Assembly (NCBI GenBank): GCA_015179125.1
Contig: WHVA01000106.1
Coordinates: 186,001 to 250,000, forward strand
Reading direction: 5' to 3'
Length of the DNA: 64,000 nucleotides
Source of the DNA: Gautieria morchelliformis
Taxonomy: Eukaryota > Basidiomycota > Agaricomycetes > Gomphales > Gomphaceae
This document shows positions 10,474 to 20,157 of the stretch, one piece after another. The position numbers and the translations under genes are program-made. The notes beneath the pieces are model-generated. The model did no database searches. It was not told the DNA's origin and was given only the letters and a program-made list of their open reading frames with translations. Position 1 is the first letter of the stretch. Each line of letters opens with the position of its first letter.

Positions 10474-11180
10474 TTACACCCGTTTGCAGTACCTAAGGCG
10501 TGCATCGGATTTGCTTCCGTTTTAGCGTGCAAACTTCAAACAACGATATCTTGCTTGATATCGCTCCGATTCGCTTGAAATTTCATATCTGAAGCTATGT
10601 GGACCATAGCTAGGGCATAGAACTAAAAAATCCGAATAAAACAAGCATTTTGTATTTTGCATTTTGGGTGCTGAGGGGGGAACAATGTCAAGCTTAGCTT
10701 ACTGTATGTAGTTCAATGCAGGTTTTAATTTTGTTTGCTACTTTGTACTAATGGTGAGAACCCACTACAGGAGAATCTCCAGAAGAGGGTGTCATAGGAT
10801 TGGAGAGGAAGGGCTTAGCTTCTTCTGACATTGGATCAGTGAGATCTGACGGTAGGCATTCATTCTCGATGTCGGATTTCCTCCTGTGTAGCATAAGCCC
10901 CGAAATATTTGATCCCTTCTGCACCGAGTGCCAATGCACCATAAGGCAACTTCATCGATCCTGACACGTTCTTGAGCTCGGAAACCATGGGGGCGCACAC
11001 GTATGCGGTGGGGTGAGGGGTGCGGAGGTGCTGGGGTGGGCGAGCTGGTGGGGAGGACGGGGTGGTGGGGGAGCGGGCGGCGGCAGGTGCGGGTGCGGGT
11101 GCGGGTGTGGGTGCGGGTGCGGGTGCGGGTGCAGGTGCTGGTGCGGGTGCAGGTACGGGTGCAGGTGCGGGTGCGATTGC
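10474..11180 (-). repeat. Left arm of a large inverted repeat
   Basis: Reverse complement of about 17935-18678, high identity by eye over roughly 700 bp. The outer edge is TTACACCC at 10474-10481, matched by GGGTGTAA at 18671-18678. Each arm has an AT-rich outer part with a shared ATATCGCTCCGATTCGCTTG-type stretch. It also encodes a short peptide (LPYGALALGAEGIK, minus strand in this arm) and an inner G-rich hexamer tract. The arms bracket 6.7 kb containing two host-like genes. Confidence 0.85.
11085..11180 (-). repeat. G-rich hexamer minisatellite (left arm)
   Basis: Imperfect tandem GGTGCG/GGTGCA hexamers, the complement of the CACCCG tract at 17900-18080. Long His-Pro or Gly-Ala ORFs over this tract are low-complexity artefacts. 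Confidence 0.85.
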
Positions 11181-11804
11181 AGCATGGACGACACGGAGCT
11201 CATCGTGAGGAGACTGGGCATACGGTTAGCAGGGTGCGGGGGCATCGACACACCTTGACACCCAGGGGACTCCACGCAGGGGACATGGGGGATACCGGAT
11301 ACCGGCCCAAACGGCAGCCGGTAGAGGGATGGGAGCGCGGACGTGACACGACTGGGCTGGCGGCCCTCGAGGCGTGCGAGGGCATCGCCGCGGTTGGTGT
11401 TGCGGTAGCGCGTGGAGGCGCGGGACGTGGCGGTGGTCATCACGAGGGTGTTGACGGTAGGAGTGATGGAGCCACAGTTGGTTGGGGTGCGGGTGGACGA
11501 CAGGAATGAACTGCTCGTGCTTGTATGAGTAGAAGGGGCGCTTAAAGTCACAATGGTGGACTTGTAGTTGGGACGCGTGACAGCCCTTTCAGCGAGGATG
11601 TAAAGTAAGCATAAGTAGCAAACTCACCAATAAAAACAGGATAGTGGCCATTCGACACCTGAAAATTACACTTGAGTTGGGGTTCAGCATTGGGAGTAAG
11701 AGTGCAAATGCTGCCGCACGATTCATGTCATAGAATTCTTGGTCAGGGTGTGTGTTTTGGGAACTTCCGTTCTCCTTGTATGTACTACCCACACCATCGC
11801 TCAT
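11181..11804. other. No firm gene; minus-strand frame of unknown origin
   Basis: A minus-strand open frame (about 11551 to the minisatellite) starts with a Ser/Thr-rich stretch and runs into the hexamer repeat. It has no recognisable domain. It may be the 5' part of a gene whose 3' part became the inverted-repeat arm. Nothing else supportable. Confidence 0.3.
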
Positions 11805-12644
11805 ATGCCTCGCCCTGGCAACCCTAAACCTGTTCGTCACATGTACAGCAAGGATCTGCGGGATCGCGTTATACACCAAAAATTCAAGCTCAACAAGAAA
11901 TCAACCGATATTGCAATTGACCTCGATATGTCACTATGTGTAGTTCAATGCACAATCAAACTCTGACGGGATGTTGGAGACGTCGTGGCAGAGCCAAAGC
12001 GGCTATCTCATGGGTCAAAAATGACCTCAGCTCAGAGTGAAGTAAGTAATTCATGTCTGTGTTTAGCTGTAGCTTATTTTATTTTATAACAGTTTCTTCT
12101 TGCGCTTCTTGAACGCTCGCCCGATCTTTACCTCGATGAGCTTGTCGAAGAGCTAGAGGTGCAGCATGGTATTTTAGTAAGTATATCAACTGTCTGGAGG
12201 ACGCTTCGACATCTTGGCTTGCAAAGAAAGAAAGTGAGTCATTAAATCCTCGAAGAATGACAACCTTTATATTTGTCTCCAATCCAGATTTCACGGACAG
12301 CCGCAGAGCGCTGTGAAGCCTCGCGGACTGCTTTCCAGTTTCGTATTGGTAGTGAACTACCGGACCGTTTGGTTTTCATAGATGAAAGCGCAATTGACCT
12401 TCGCACAACGTATAGACTAATGGGATGGGCTTACAAGGGATGTAGGCCTCGAGTGCGAGCACATTTCCAAAGGGGCGAAAGGTAACGATTTGTGCACGGG
12501 CCTCCATTATTGTATCGCTAATATCCACTCAGATTTTCAATCCTTCCAGCGCTCTCACAAGATGGAATCATCTATAGCCATATCAAATTAGGGGCATATG
12601 ACGGTCCAGAGTTCCTTGGGTTTCTGTTTCAATCTATCTATTAA
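11805..12644 (+). pseudogene. Tc1/IS630-like DDE transposase, dead, with introns
   Basis: The frame starts MPRPGNPKP and contains a helix-turn-helix-like N-terminus (SKDLRDRVIHQ... STDIAIDLDMS), then PDLYLDELVEELEVQHGILVS and STVWRTLRHLGLQRKK. The DDE-core start FIDESAID follows, then SHIKLGAYDGPEFLGFL. Three GT-AG gaps join these blocks (near 12032-12090, 12231-12289 and 12482-12531). A TGA near 11965 breaks the first exon, and the coding region ends at about 12644 before the second and third catalytic acids. It is therefore truncated and inactive. I did not find convincing terminal inverted repeats. Confidence 0.75.
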
Positions 12645-12899
12645 ATGTTTCCTACCACTGTAGCAGCATGTGAGTATACACGTTCAGTCCTACTGTGGCT
12701 ATCTGTAGTGCAGTTGTACTGATGTAATGTAATTTTTTTGTTGTCAGAATGTTGAAAATTATCTGCAATGTGATGGATGATATTGGTAAACAACACTTAG
12801 TAGTGCAAAAAGTACTCATTGTAAGTGCCCGCTCTTCCTACAGTGGCTACAGGATGTCATAATATTATATGTCATGTGTTACATGCGGTCTTTCCCAGC

Positions 12900-15180
12900 T
12901 CATCCTCTCTCTTCACCTGTCATTTCCCCCTCATTAACATAATCCCAACTCTCTGGCAGGTCTGAAAGAGATTCAAGCCCAATCGTTACATACTGCCTGT
13001 ATGGCTTGGTGGCCTGTAAAGTGTACTCATCGGCATTCCCCTTAACGAAGTCTGGTGTCAGCCATTCCAGAGCAGTCTCCCGAGAAAGCGTTAACCATTG
13101 AATCAAGAGTTTGGAGAATGGCTTGAAGCCCGTGGAGAAGTTTTTCGCGGCATCCTGTTGCTTTAACCTATCAAGGAAACTTCCCCTAGCTTGTAACACA
13201 GGTAACTCATTGGAGAGCATCGTTTGACGGTAATTCTGTTCTAGTCGCGCGAGTGCCCCCTTGGTCTCCAGGATCTCCAGAATTGACCAAAATAAAACCC
13301 ATACAAACGACTCCAGGTCATCAATTACTTGGTGCACAACTTGCGTTCCAGAGTCCCAAGCAACAATCAGCGCCTGAGACATGAAAGGCAGCGTACCCTA
13401 GAACCATGTAAATCACAAGCCGCACACAACAACTAAAGACCCACTGAGCGATGCTTTGCTAATTCCCGCTTCTGATCCATCCAACGAATCGCCTGGTCCC
13501 CATCGCATATGAATCCCACACATCTAGTAACTTCTCCAGTCACGGCAAAACTGAAGCAAACATAAAAAAACGAAAGGACTGATGTGAAAGATGGTACGTA
13601 CTCTGCCACAGGCGGCCGCTCAGCTTCATCCATCAGCATGATGTTCCAGACGCTTATGTCACAGTGCAACCAGCCGTTCTTAAACAGCCCAAAATGCCCT
13701 GTCAATCACCATTATAGGTAAATCATATCCGATGCCCTCTTCGTTCACATACCCAACATGGCGTGCACTATGCAACGCACGAGAAATTGAGGACTTTGTG
13801 CAGCTCGCAGTGACGTCCCTCGGGTCTCAAAAACAGATCGCATATGTATTCGTTCGTCAGGCCTAACCCCGGCGTATGGCTCTGGCGCACACATGGGCCA
13901 ATACATTGCGTCATCAGGTATGAGCTTATCCATTCCGTCCTTGACAGGGTATGAGACAAGGATGTCTGGCAGTCCAAATCCGCCCGATAACGCTCCAAAC
14001 ATTGTGCCTTCTTCGTTATGGGTTTTCAATGGCCATGAATCTTTCAGAATGACAGTGTCCGGCAAGAGAAAAGATATGCCTCCCTTCAACCTCAAGGGTT
14101 CTCGACCGTCAGTCTCTTTTCCAGGCTGAGAACGCGGGGGTTGGTGACTTCGTAAGTTATACCAGTGAGTGGACGAAGGTTGAGTGGGAGAACCATCGGT
14201 GGCGGTTGCACCTTCAAACCCAATTGTTAACTACTGGCCCAGATCTATAAACGTCAAAACACACCCTTCTTGACCAAAAGATACACACGCGTAGCTCGTC
14301 TGCGAACGCAACGTCGGTCACAAAGTGTTTTCGAAATCTTGAATATACCCCTCTCGGGAATCGCAATGTCTGTGATGGTACGAGTAGTATCGATTCCAGC
14401 GTGGTTTGTGTCGGTCCAAGAATTAATCCCAACCACTCCACGGACAAATCCTTTAAAGCCTCCCTCCTTCGAGAGGTCAAGTTCCGGCGTAACAGCCAGA
14501 CCCATGCGAGAATAAAATCCGAAGCGCACCCCCATCGTTGTGTTGTTGAAATGGATAACAGTGATGAAGAGTCTATCCAATCGGTGTGTGAACATACAGC
14601 GTGCGTACGTGCTTGACTGCAGGATCAAACCAGGCCAGTTATTCTTCACCTCTACACAAATTTCAGCCTCGTTCCATGAGAGCTTCGGCTTCGAGCCTCG
14701 GCTCTTACCAACAGACTGACAACCAACAAGGTCTGGTTTTAGGGGGGAGTCTGTGTCAAGTCCTTCAGCCATTTCCCGACCGTACATGTAAAACTGAAGA
14801 CCTCGGTGGATATTGCCATTCGGCAGCTTTTGGGAGGAGATGGACAGAATCTGGTTGAGTAACCACTCCAACGGCGCATAATGAGCGCTTTCTGGACCAG
14901 TGCGGCTGGGCCATTCCTTGAAAGTGTTGGTTGGGCTGTCCCAGAACATGCAAGGTTTCAGTTTGGATAGGACAGCGTCGACAATTTTTTGATCCGCCCG
15001 ACAGCGCTCTTCAAACAGAGAATTACTCTCGAATATCGCACTGGAGAACTCGCCCTTCATCAGCTTTTTCAAATCATCCTGGGTCCGAATGTGTGATTCA
15101 TGAGATTTACTGGAACTGACGCTATATGGTGTGCTCGTCATCAACGGAAGCTTGAGAGATTGGGGCGGTGTTGATGGCAT
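12900..15180 (-). CDS. FunK1-type protein kinase, five exons, 691 aa
   Basis: Model: complement of 12900-13397, 13445-13550, 13602-13698, 13753-14211 and 14265-15180. All four introns are 47-54 nt with GT-AG ends and all phases close, giving one uninterrupted frame. The start is the ATG at 15180 (MPSTPPQSLKLPLM). Kinase features: VILKDSW (likely lysine strand), a catalytic loop LHCDISVWNIML with D and N in place, and CDGDQAIRW as the metal-binding loop (DGD instead of DFG). GTLPFMSQAL and DDLESFVWVLFW follow as the conserved C-lobe. FunK1 kinases are a fungus-specific, strongly expanded family in mushrooms, and their targets are largely unknown. It lies between the inverted-repeat arms, tail-to-head with another minus-strand gene, and looks intact among dead transposons. 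Confidence 0.9.
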
Positions 15181-15488
15181 CTGGAATAACAAATATCGAG
15201 AATTAGAGGCAGACAACAAGTAAAGAACTATGTTGTGCGAGTCTGAGAGGCAGAGCTGTTGTCAACATGCGGACAAGTCACGTGACAAGTGAACCATCTA
15301 CATTCTTGTGGTGTGTTGGTGGTAGCGGCCTCAAGGTTAAATACCAATAATGTGCCGTGCGCTGCCTCAGACCGTACTAAGGCCGCCGATCTCAAATATC
15401 CATAATTCTCTAAATTGTTCTTTTTGATGTATATAGTAAATCTAATTATTGTGTCCTACTGGCATAATTCTGCTTGCCTCCCTCCCTC

Positions 15489-17172
15489 TCACACCTTCTT
15501 AGCAAGCTTCCTTATAGCCTTTCTAGCCGCTCCTTTGATGAAATTCGTGTCACCCCATGACATCCCGATGTTGGCCATGAGCACATCAGCCGTCACCTCC
15601 TTCAGTTCATTTAGGAAGTAAACGTTGTTTGATTCAAATTTACCTTTGAATTCGTCAATGTTCCGCCCCCTAGCCTCAGGCCAATTACGGACATCGTCAA
15701 GAAACTCTTCGATGCTTGGGTAAGCGATGTCACCGGGAGTCGCAGGGGTCAACTGTTCCGGTCTCTTGTCAGGATTGACTGGAGTAACAGGGCGGTTCAG
15801 GACCATGTTCTGAGCAAACATTCGATAGTCAATTGGTGGGAACATCATCATAGGAAATGATCCTTGAAGACCCAACGCAGCTCCGGGCAGGTTCGCCGTT
15901 GACCCTTCATCAGTCTTCTCTTTTTGAATGGAGTCTTTGCGATAATGGAAATCTTTGAAGTGAGCATTGTTTGGAGGAACTTTCAGAGTGACCCCGTGAA
16001 TGTTAGAAACCTAAATTCGCATTATTAGCAGTGAGTAATACATATAAATGCAAAGGTTGTACTCACCAAGGCTGTTACCCAGGACTGGAGTTGGCACCAT
16101 GATAAATGCGTGTGCTCTCCGTTCTTATTCAGTTTGCAGACTTTTGAAGCACATGCCGGTTTGCCACAGTTTGAATACTCTGCCTTCAACGCCTCCATGA
16201 AATCCCTTTCCCGTTTTGTCGGTAGGCCATGCTCTTCAATCTCAGATCCTTCAGTGTCAGAATCGGCGTTCAAGTCCTGAATATGAGCTTTCTTCTTTTT
16301 GCCCCTGCCAGCTGCATTTGTCACAGTTTTGTCCCTTTTCCTGGAAAGTGTATGCCGAAGTGATGCGATGTACTATAATTCTTATAATATCAGATGCGGC
16401 TGCCATGCGAAGTCACACGCACATGTACACTTTCATCCAGAACGATGTCTACTTCCACGCCACTGGCATCGCCCTTTTTCTTCCTTGCCTGAGCACCCTT
16501 CACATCATCCTTGAGGTTGTCCCAGTCCTCTTCTTTTGCCAGTTTCGAAAGGTGTTTTATCTCGCACACCTTTGAGCCGGTAAGCTAGGTGCGGCATCTT
16601 TTTCACTGTTTGATAGCACCCTATCGCTTTGAAGATACGTTCCTCGACCTTCTTGTAACTGACATTGGCAGGAAGCTTCACACGCTCAACAAACCCTTCG
16701 GCTTCAGTGCCGTCCAGAACACGCAAGATAATTACTAGGCCGTGAAATGAGCATCAAATTATAAATGAAAAATATGATGGCATACCAGGTTCATCAATAT
16801 CCTTTACCTGTTTGGGAACTGCCACCTCTACTAACTCTTCAGACTCTGAGTCTCGATTAGGGTCGTTGGGCTCGGCTTCGGACTTGGATGCACTTGGAGC
16901 CGGCTGGGTCTCTTCCTCATATGAAGACCCTGACTCAGATTCTAAGTCTTCAAAAGTTACTTTTTTTGCCACCTGACGTTTCGGTCGAAAAGTGCTAGTA
17001 GTTTGAACAGATTCTAAATAACTGGTGAGCTTGAAATAGCATCATTATATATAAACCGACCTTTGCCCTGAATTCCCGCTATGTCAGGTAACAGTTCCTC
17101 TGGAGGTTCTTTGACCTTTTTCATTGCTCGTGTTGACTTGGTGGGCTGTCTTTTATTTTTGTTATTTCCCAT
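15489..17172 (-). CDS. Multi-exon gene of unknown function, about 457 aa
   Basis: Proposed exons, minus strand: 17061-17172, 16786-17013, 16570-16734, 16431-16532, 16067-16311 and 15489-16010. Frames close with these; the 3' splice site at 16311 and a 37-nt intron (16533-16569) are the least certain. The N-terminus is basic (MGNNKNKRQPTKSTRAMKK) and followed by an acidic segment (DLESESGSSYEEE). The middle is lysine-rich (GKKKKAH). A Cys-rich stretch (NCGKPACASKVCK) precedes TLKVPPNNAHF, and the C-terminus (PSIEEFLDDVR...) resembles a small helical, SAM-like module. I recall similar orphan proteins in Agaricomycetes but know no function. The mixed acidic/basic composition fits a nuclear or DNA-associated role, which is inference. 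Confidence 0.65.
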
Positions 17173-17510
17173 TGTTGGTAAGGCAAGTCGAACTTGGTCG
17201 GGTTATGCCGATTCATAATAGGCGGCTTGCCGCGCTGCACCATCGACAACACCACGCACCACAGACACTTCAGCCTCTCTTGGTTCGGCACTCGTCTTCC
17301 ATATGAACTTGCCCCGGGCTTCGAAGCATCTGCTGACCTTGTTCTTCAATCGCGCCTTTTCGCTTAGCTCCACAGGCTCGCCGTCAAGTACCAGCAGCTC
17401 CCTGTCAACTCCCCCAAAACCCCAGTGGCCAACTTCCGTGAGTATCCCGGCCCGTATTCCTCATACCAGGGTGTCCGACCACTCAACTCCCGCAGAGCGC
17501 CACGGCCCAG
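17173..17510. other. Intergenic; possible 5' part of a C-rich repeat ORF
   Basis: Plus-strand frames from about 17303 encode a Ser/Pro-rich start and then run into the minisatellite. No domain recognised. The gene at 15489-17172 starts divergently just left, so its promoter should be here. Confidence 0.35.
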
Positions 17511-18150
17511 GCACATTCATGTCCCAGGGCACGCGTACCTGCACCCGCACCCGCCGCCGCTCGTTCCCCCACCACCCCGTCCTCCTGCACCAGCTCGCCC
17601 ACCCCAGCACCTCCACGCCCCCGCCGCGTACGCATGCGCCCCCCGCATCCTTCGCGTCGTCGCCCAACCCGTCCCCGCACCTGCGCCCGTACCTGCACCC
17701 GCACCCACCGCCGCCCACTTCCCCACCACCCCGTCCTCCTACACCAGCTCGCCCACCTCCGCCCCCGCGTCCTTCGCGTCACCGCCCAACCCGTGCCTGC
17801 ACCCGCACCCGCACCCACCGCTGCCTGCTTCCCCACCACCCTGTCCTCCTACACCAGCTCGCCCACCTCCGGCCCCGCGTCCTTCACGTTGCCGCCCAAC
17901 CCGTCCCTGCACCCGCACCCGCACCTGCACCCGCATCTGCACCCGTACTTGCACCCGCACCCGTACTTGCACCCACACCTGCACCCGCACCTGCACCCGC
18001 ACCCGCACCCACACCCGCACCCGCACCTGCACCCACACCCGCACCTGCACCTGTACCCACACCCGCACCCGCACCCGCCGCTGCCCGCTCCCCCACCACC
18101 CCGTCCTCCTACACCAGCTCGCCCACCCCAGCACCTCCGCACCCCTCACC
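17511..18150 (+). repeat. C-rich compound minisatellite (CACCCG hexamers plus 110-150 bp unit)
   Basis: The word ccaccaccccgtcctcct or a close variant recurs at about 17570, 17722, 17832 and 18093, each followed by an accagctcgcccac tract and then CACCCG-type hexamers. Spacing is about 152, 110 and 261 bp; the last interval is longer because the hexamer run (about 17905-18080) has expanded. The long proline/histidine/threonine frames across it, open in several frames at once, are a consequence of the repeat and not evidence of a gene. Confidence 0.88.
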
Positions 18151-18678
18151 CCACCGCATACGCGTGTGCCCCCGCGGTTTACGAGCTCAAGAACGTGTCA
18201 GGATCGGCGAAGTTGCCTTATGGTGCATTGGCACTCGGTGCGGAAGGGATCAAAGATTTCGGGGCTTATGCTACACAGGAGGAAATCCAACATCAAGAAT
18301 GAATGCCTACCGTCAGATCTCACTGATCCAATGTCAGAAGAAGCTAAGCCCTTTCTCTCCAATCCTATGACACCCTCTTCTGGAGATTCTCCTGTAGTGG
18401 GTTCTCACCATTAGTACAAAGTAGCAAACAAAATTAAAACCTGCATTGAACTACATACAGTAAGCTAAGCTTGCCCTCAGCACCCAAAATGCAAAATAAA
18501 AAATGCTTGTTTTATTTGGATTTTTTTAGTTCTATGCCCTAGCTATGGTCCACATAGCTTCAGATATGAAATTTCAAGCGAATCGGAGCGATATCAAGCA
18601 AGATATCGTTGTTCGAAGTTTGCGCGCTAAAACGGAAGCAAATCCGACGCGCGCCTTAGGTACTGCAAATGGGTGTAA
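17935..18678 (+). repeat. Right arm of the large inverted repeat
   Basis: Reverse complement of 10474-11180. Includes a plus-strand peptide frame ending IKDFGAYATQEEIQHQE and a stop near 18302, then AT-rich sequence to GGGTGTAA at 18678. The matching peptide is also conserved in the other arm (IKYFGAYATQEEIRHRE), so this part may once have been the last exon of a gene. Confidence 0.85.
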
Positions 18679-19030
18679 ATGACCTTTAATTGTTTAGCAT
18701 GTAATATGGAGAACTATTTCCCAGAATTGCTTTTTAATAATAGAATAGTTTCAGAAAAGATATCACTATTTAAAGATGGAGTTTTATGGGAATGTCACTT
18801 TTATCATCTGATATTATAGTAATTCCAAACACCCTCCTATATTATCTGATCACTGTCTGGTAGATATGATAAAGTCAAGAAAAAAAGCTATGAACGATCA
18901 TATTTCAGAATGTAGCAGCATTATTGCAGAGGCACTCGGTAAATCATAATCTAGCAACGGAGCAATGTTTATTCGGTCTGACACCTTACCAGCCGAAATT
19001 CTCCACAAGTAAAACATACCAGCTACCAGT
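18679..19030. other. No gene recognised, AT-rich
   Basis: AT-rich spacer. It may hold upstream remnants of the relic that follows, but no block is recognisable. Confidence 0.4.
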
Positions 19031-19357
19031 AAGACAGTCAGCAAACTCATGGACTATGAAAACTACAAGAGGAAGATAGTTGAGGGTTATGGAGTGGAAT
19101 TGAAGGGATGGCCCTGCGCACAATTGGTCAATCCAGGGAAGCTGCATTGCACTGACATAACCTTGCTTCTTGTAGAACTGGAAGCTGGCTGGTGCCGTTG
19201 GGAAAAGCTCTCAGAGGTGGAACTATGCACTCGCATGGAATCCAATTATGCAAGGCAGGCCACAGGTGAGGATGTGTATAAGAGAAAAAGACTGATTGAA
19301 AATATGACTCCAGAGAGCTCCAGAGAGGAGGTGGAGGGAATTACAATATCTAGTTGA
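19031..19357 (+). pseudogene. C-terminal relic of the same orphan family as 7265-8075
   Basis: The open frame from the ATG at 19049 has the order MDYENYKRKIVEGYGVEL, GWP, NPGKL, a CRWEKLSEVEL-type block and a basic end. I recall this as the tail of the Agaricomycete family named at 7265-8075, where N-YxxxIV-GVELxGWP-NP and C-W-KLT are the fixed points. The upstream parts are missing or decayed, so it is a fragment. A GT...ttttacag gap follows at about 19361-19413, but nothing recognisable lies beyond it. Confidence 0.5.
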
Positions 19358-20121
19358 AATGATTTAGTACAAGATAAATTTAAATCATTTTCCTGTCCTT
19401 TTCTTTTTACAGTAATGGGAAGGATGTGAGCTCACTGTCTGGGACAGTGACAACACGATCATGTCAGGTCAGCCCTGGCAGGTTATCATCTGGTGTCTGT
19501 GGAGATTGTATGGATGCATGGTGATTATGCAGATGACAAATGATGTATTATTGTGTATTCAGGTACGTCTAAGCTCTGAGGACATTACTGCTGCACTGGA
19601 GAACTAGCTAACCCCTCTAAGTAGTAACATCAAAGCAGCCCTGGTGCCGTTACTAATTAGGCAGTTTGATGGTGACACCCAGGTGCAGCCTGGGGCAAAC
19701 ATAAGCTTCTTCACCCAATCGGTAGTGGCGCATTGGCGCCAGTCCCCAACTCCTTTTCAGCAGCCCTGGTTTTGTAGTGATCGTGTTGTAGGCTGTACTA
19801 TGGCAGCTGATGCAAACATTGTTTTGTATGGCATTGGTTAATATCACCACCACTAAAATGATTTGTTTCTTACACCACCGGTTACATTGTTATTTACAGT
19901 TATATTGGTACATGTGAAGTGCAGTACCTGTGGTCTTTGTGACCTGTTGGACCAGAGTTGAATCTGGTGTAGCACAGGTGAAATATCAGAGGCGGTAATT
20001 CAGAAAGGGGCCGGAATGGTCATTGACTGTCTGTGTTGTATGTAATTCATTGTTGACACATGTTAAGTTGACTCGGGACCCACTGCAACCTTTTTGGGGG
20101 AGGGGCGGTTTTGTCCCCTGA
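19358..20121. other. No gene recognised
   Basis: Mixed sequence without a supported gene. Ends at the left boundary of the decayed gypsy copy; TTCAG at 20122-20126 would be its left target duplication. Confidence 0.4.
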
Positions 20122-20157
20122 TTCAGTGTAAATATGATATTTACCCGCATTGCCCTT

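Noticed and set aside
17303-18414. Long His/Pro/Thr-rich and Gly/Ala-rich ORFs on both strands.
   Set aside because: A hexamer repeat leaves all frames open; no ORF is supported by non-repeat sequence.
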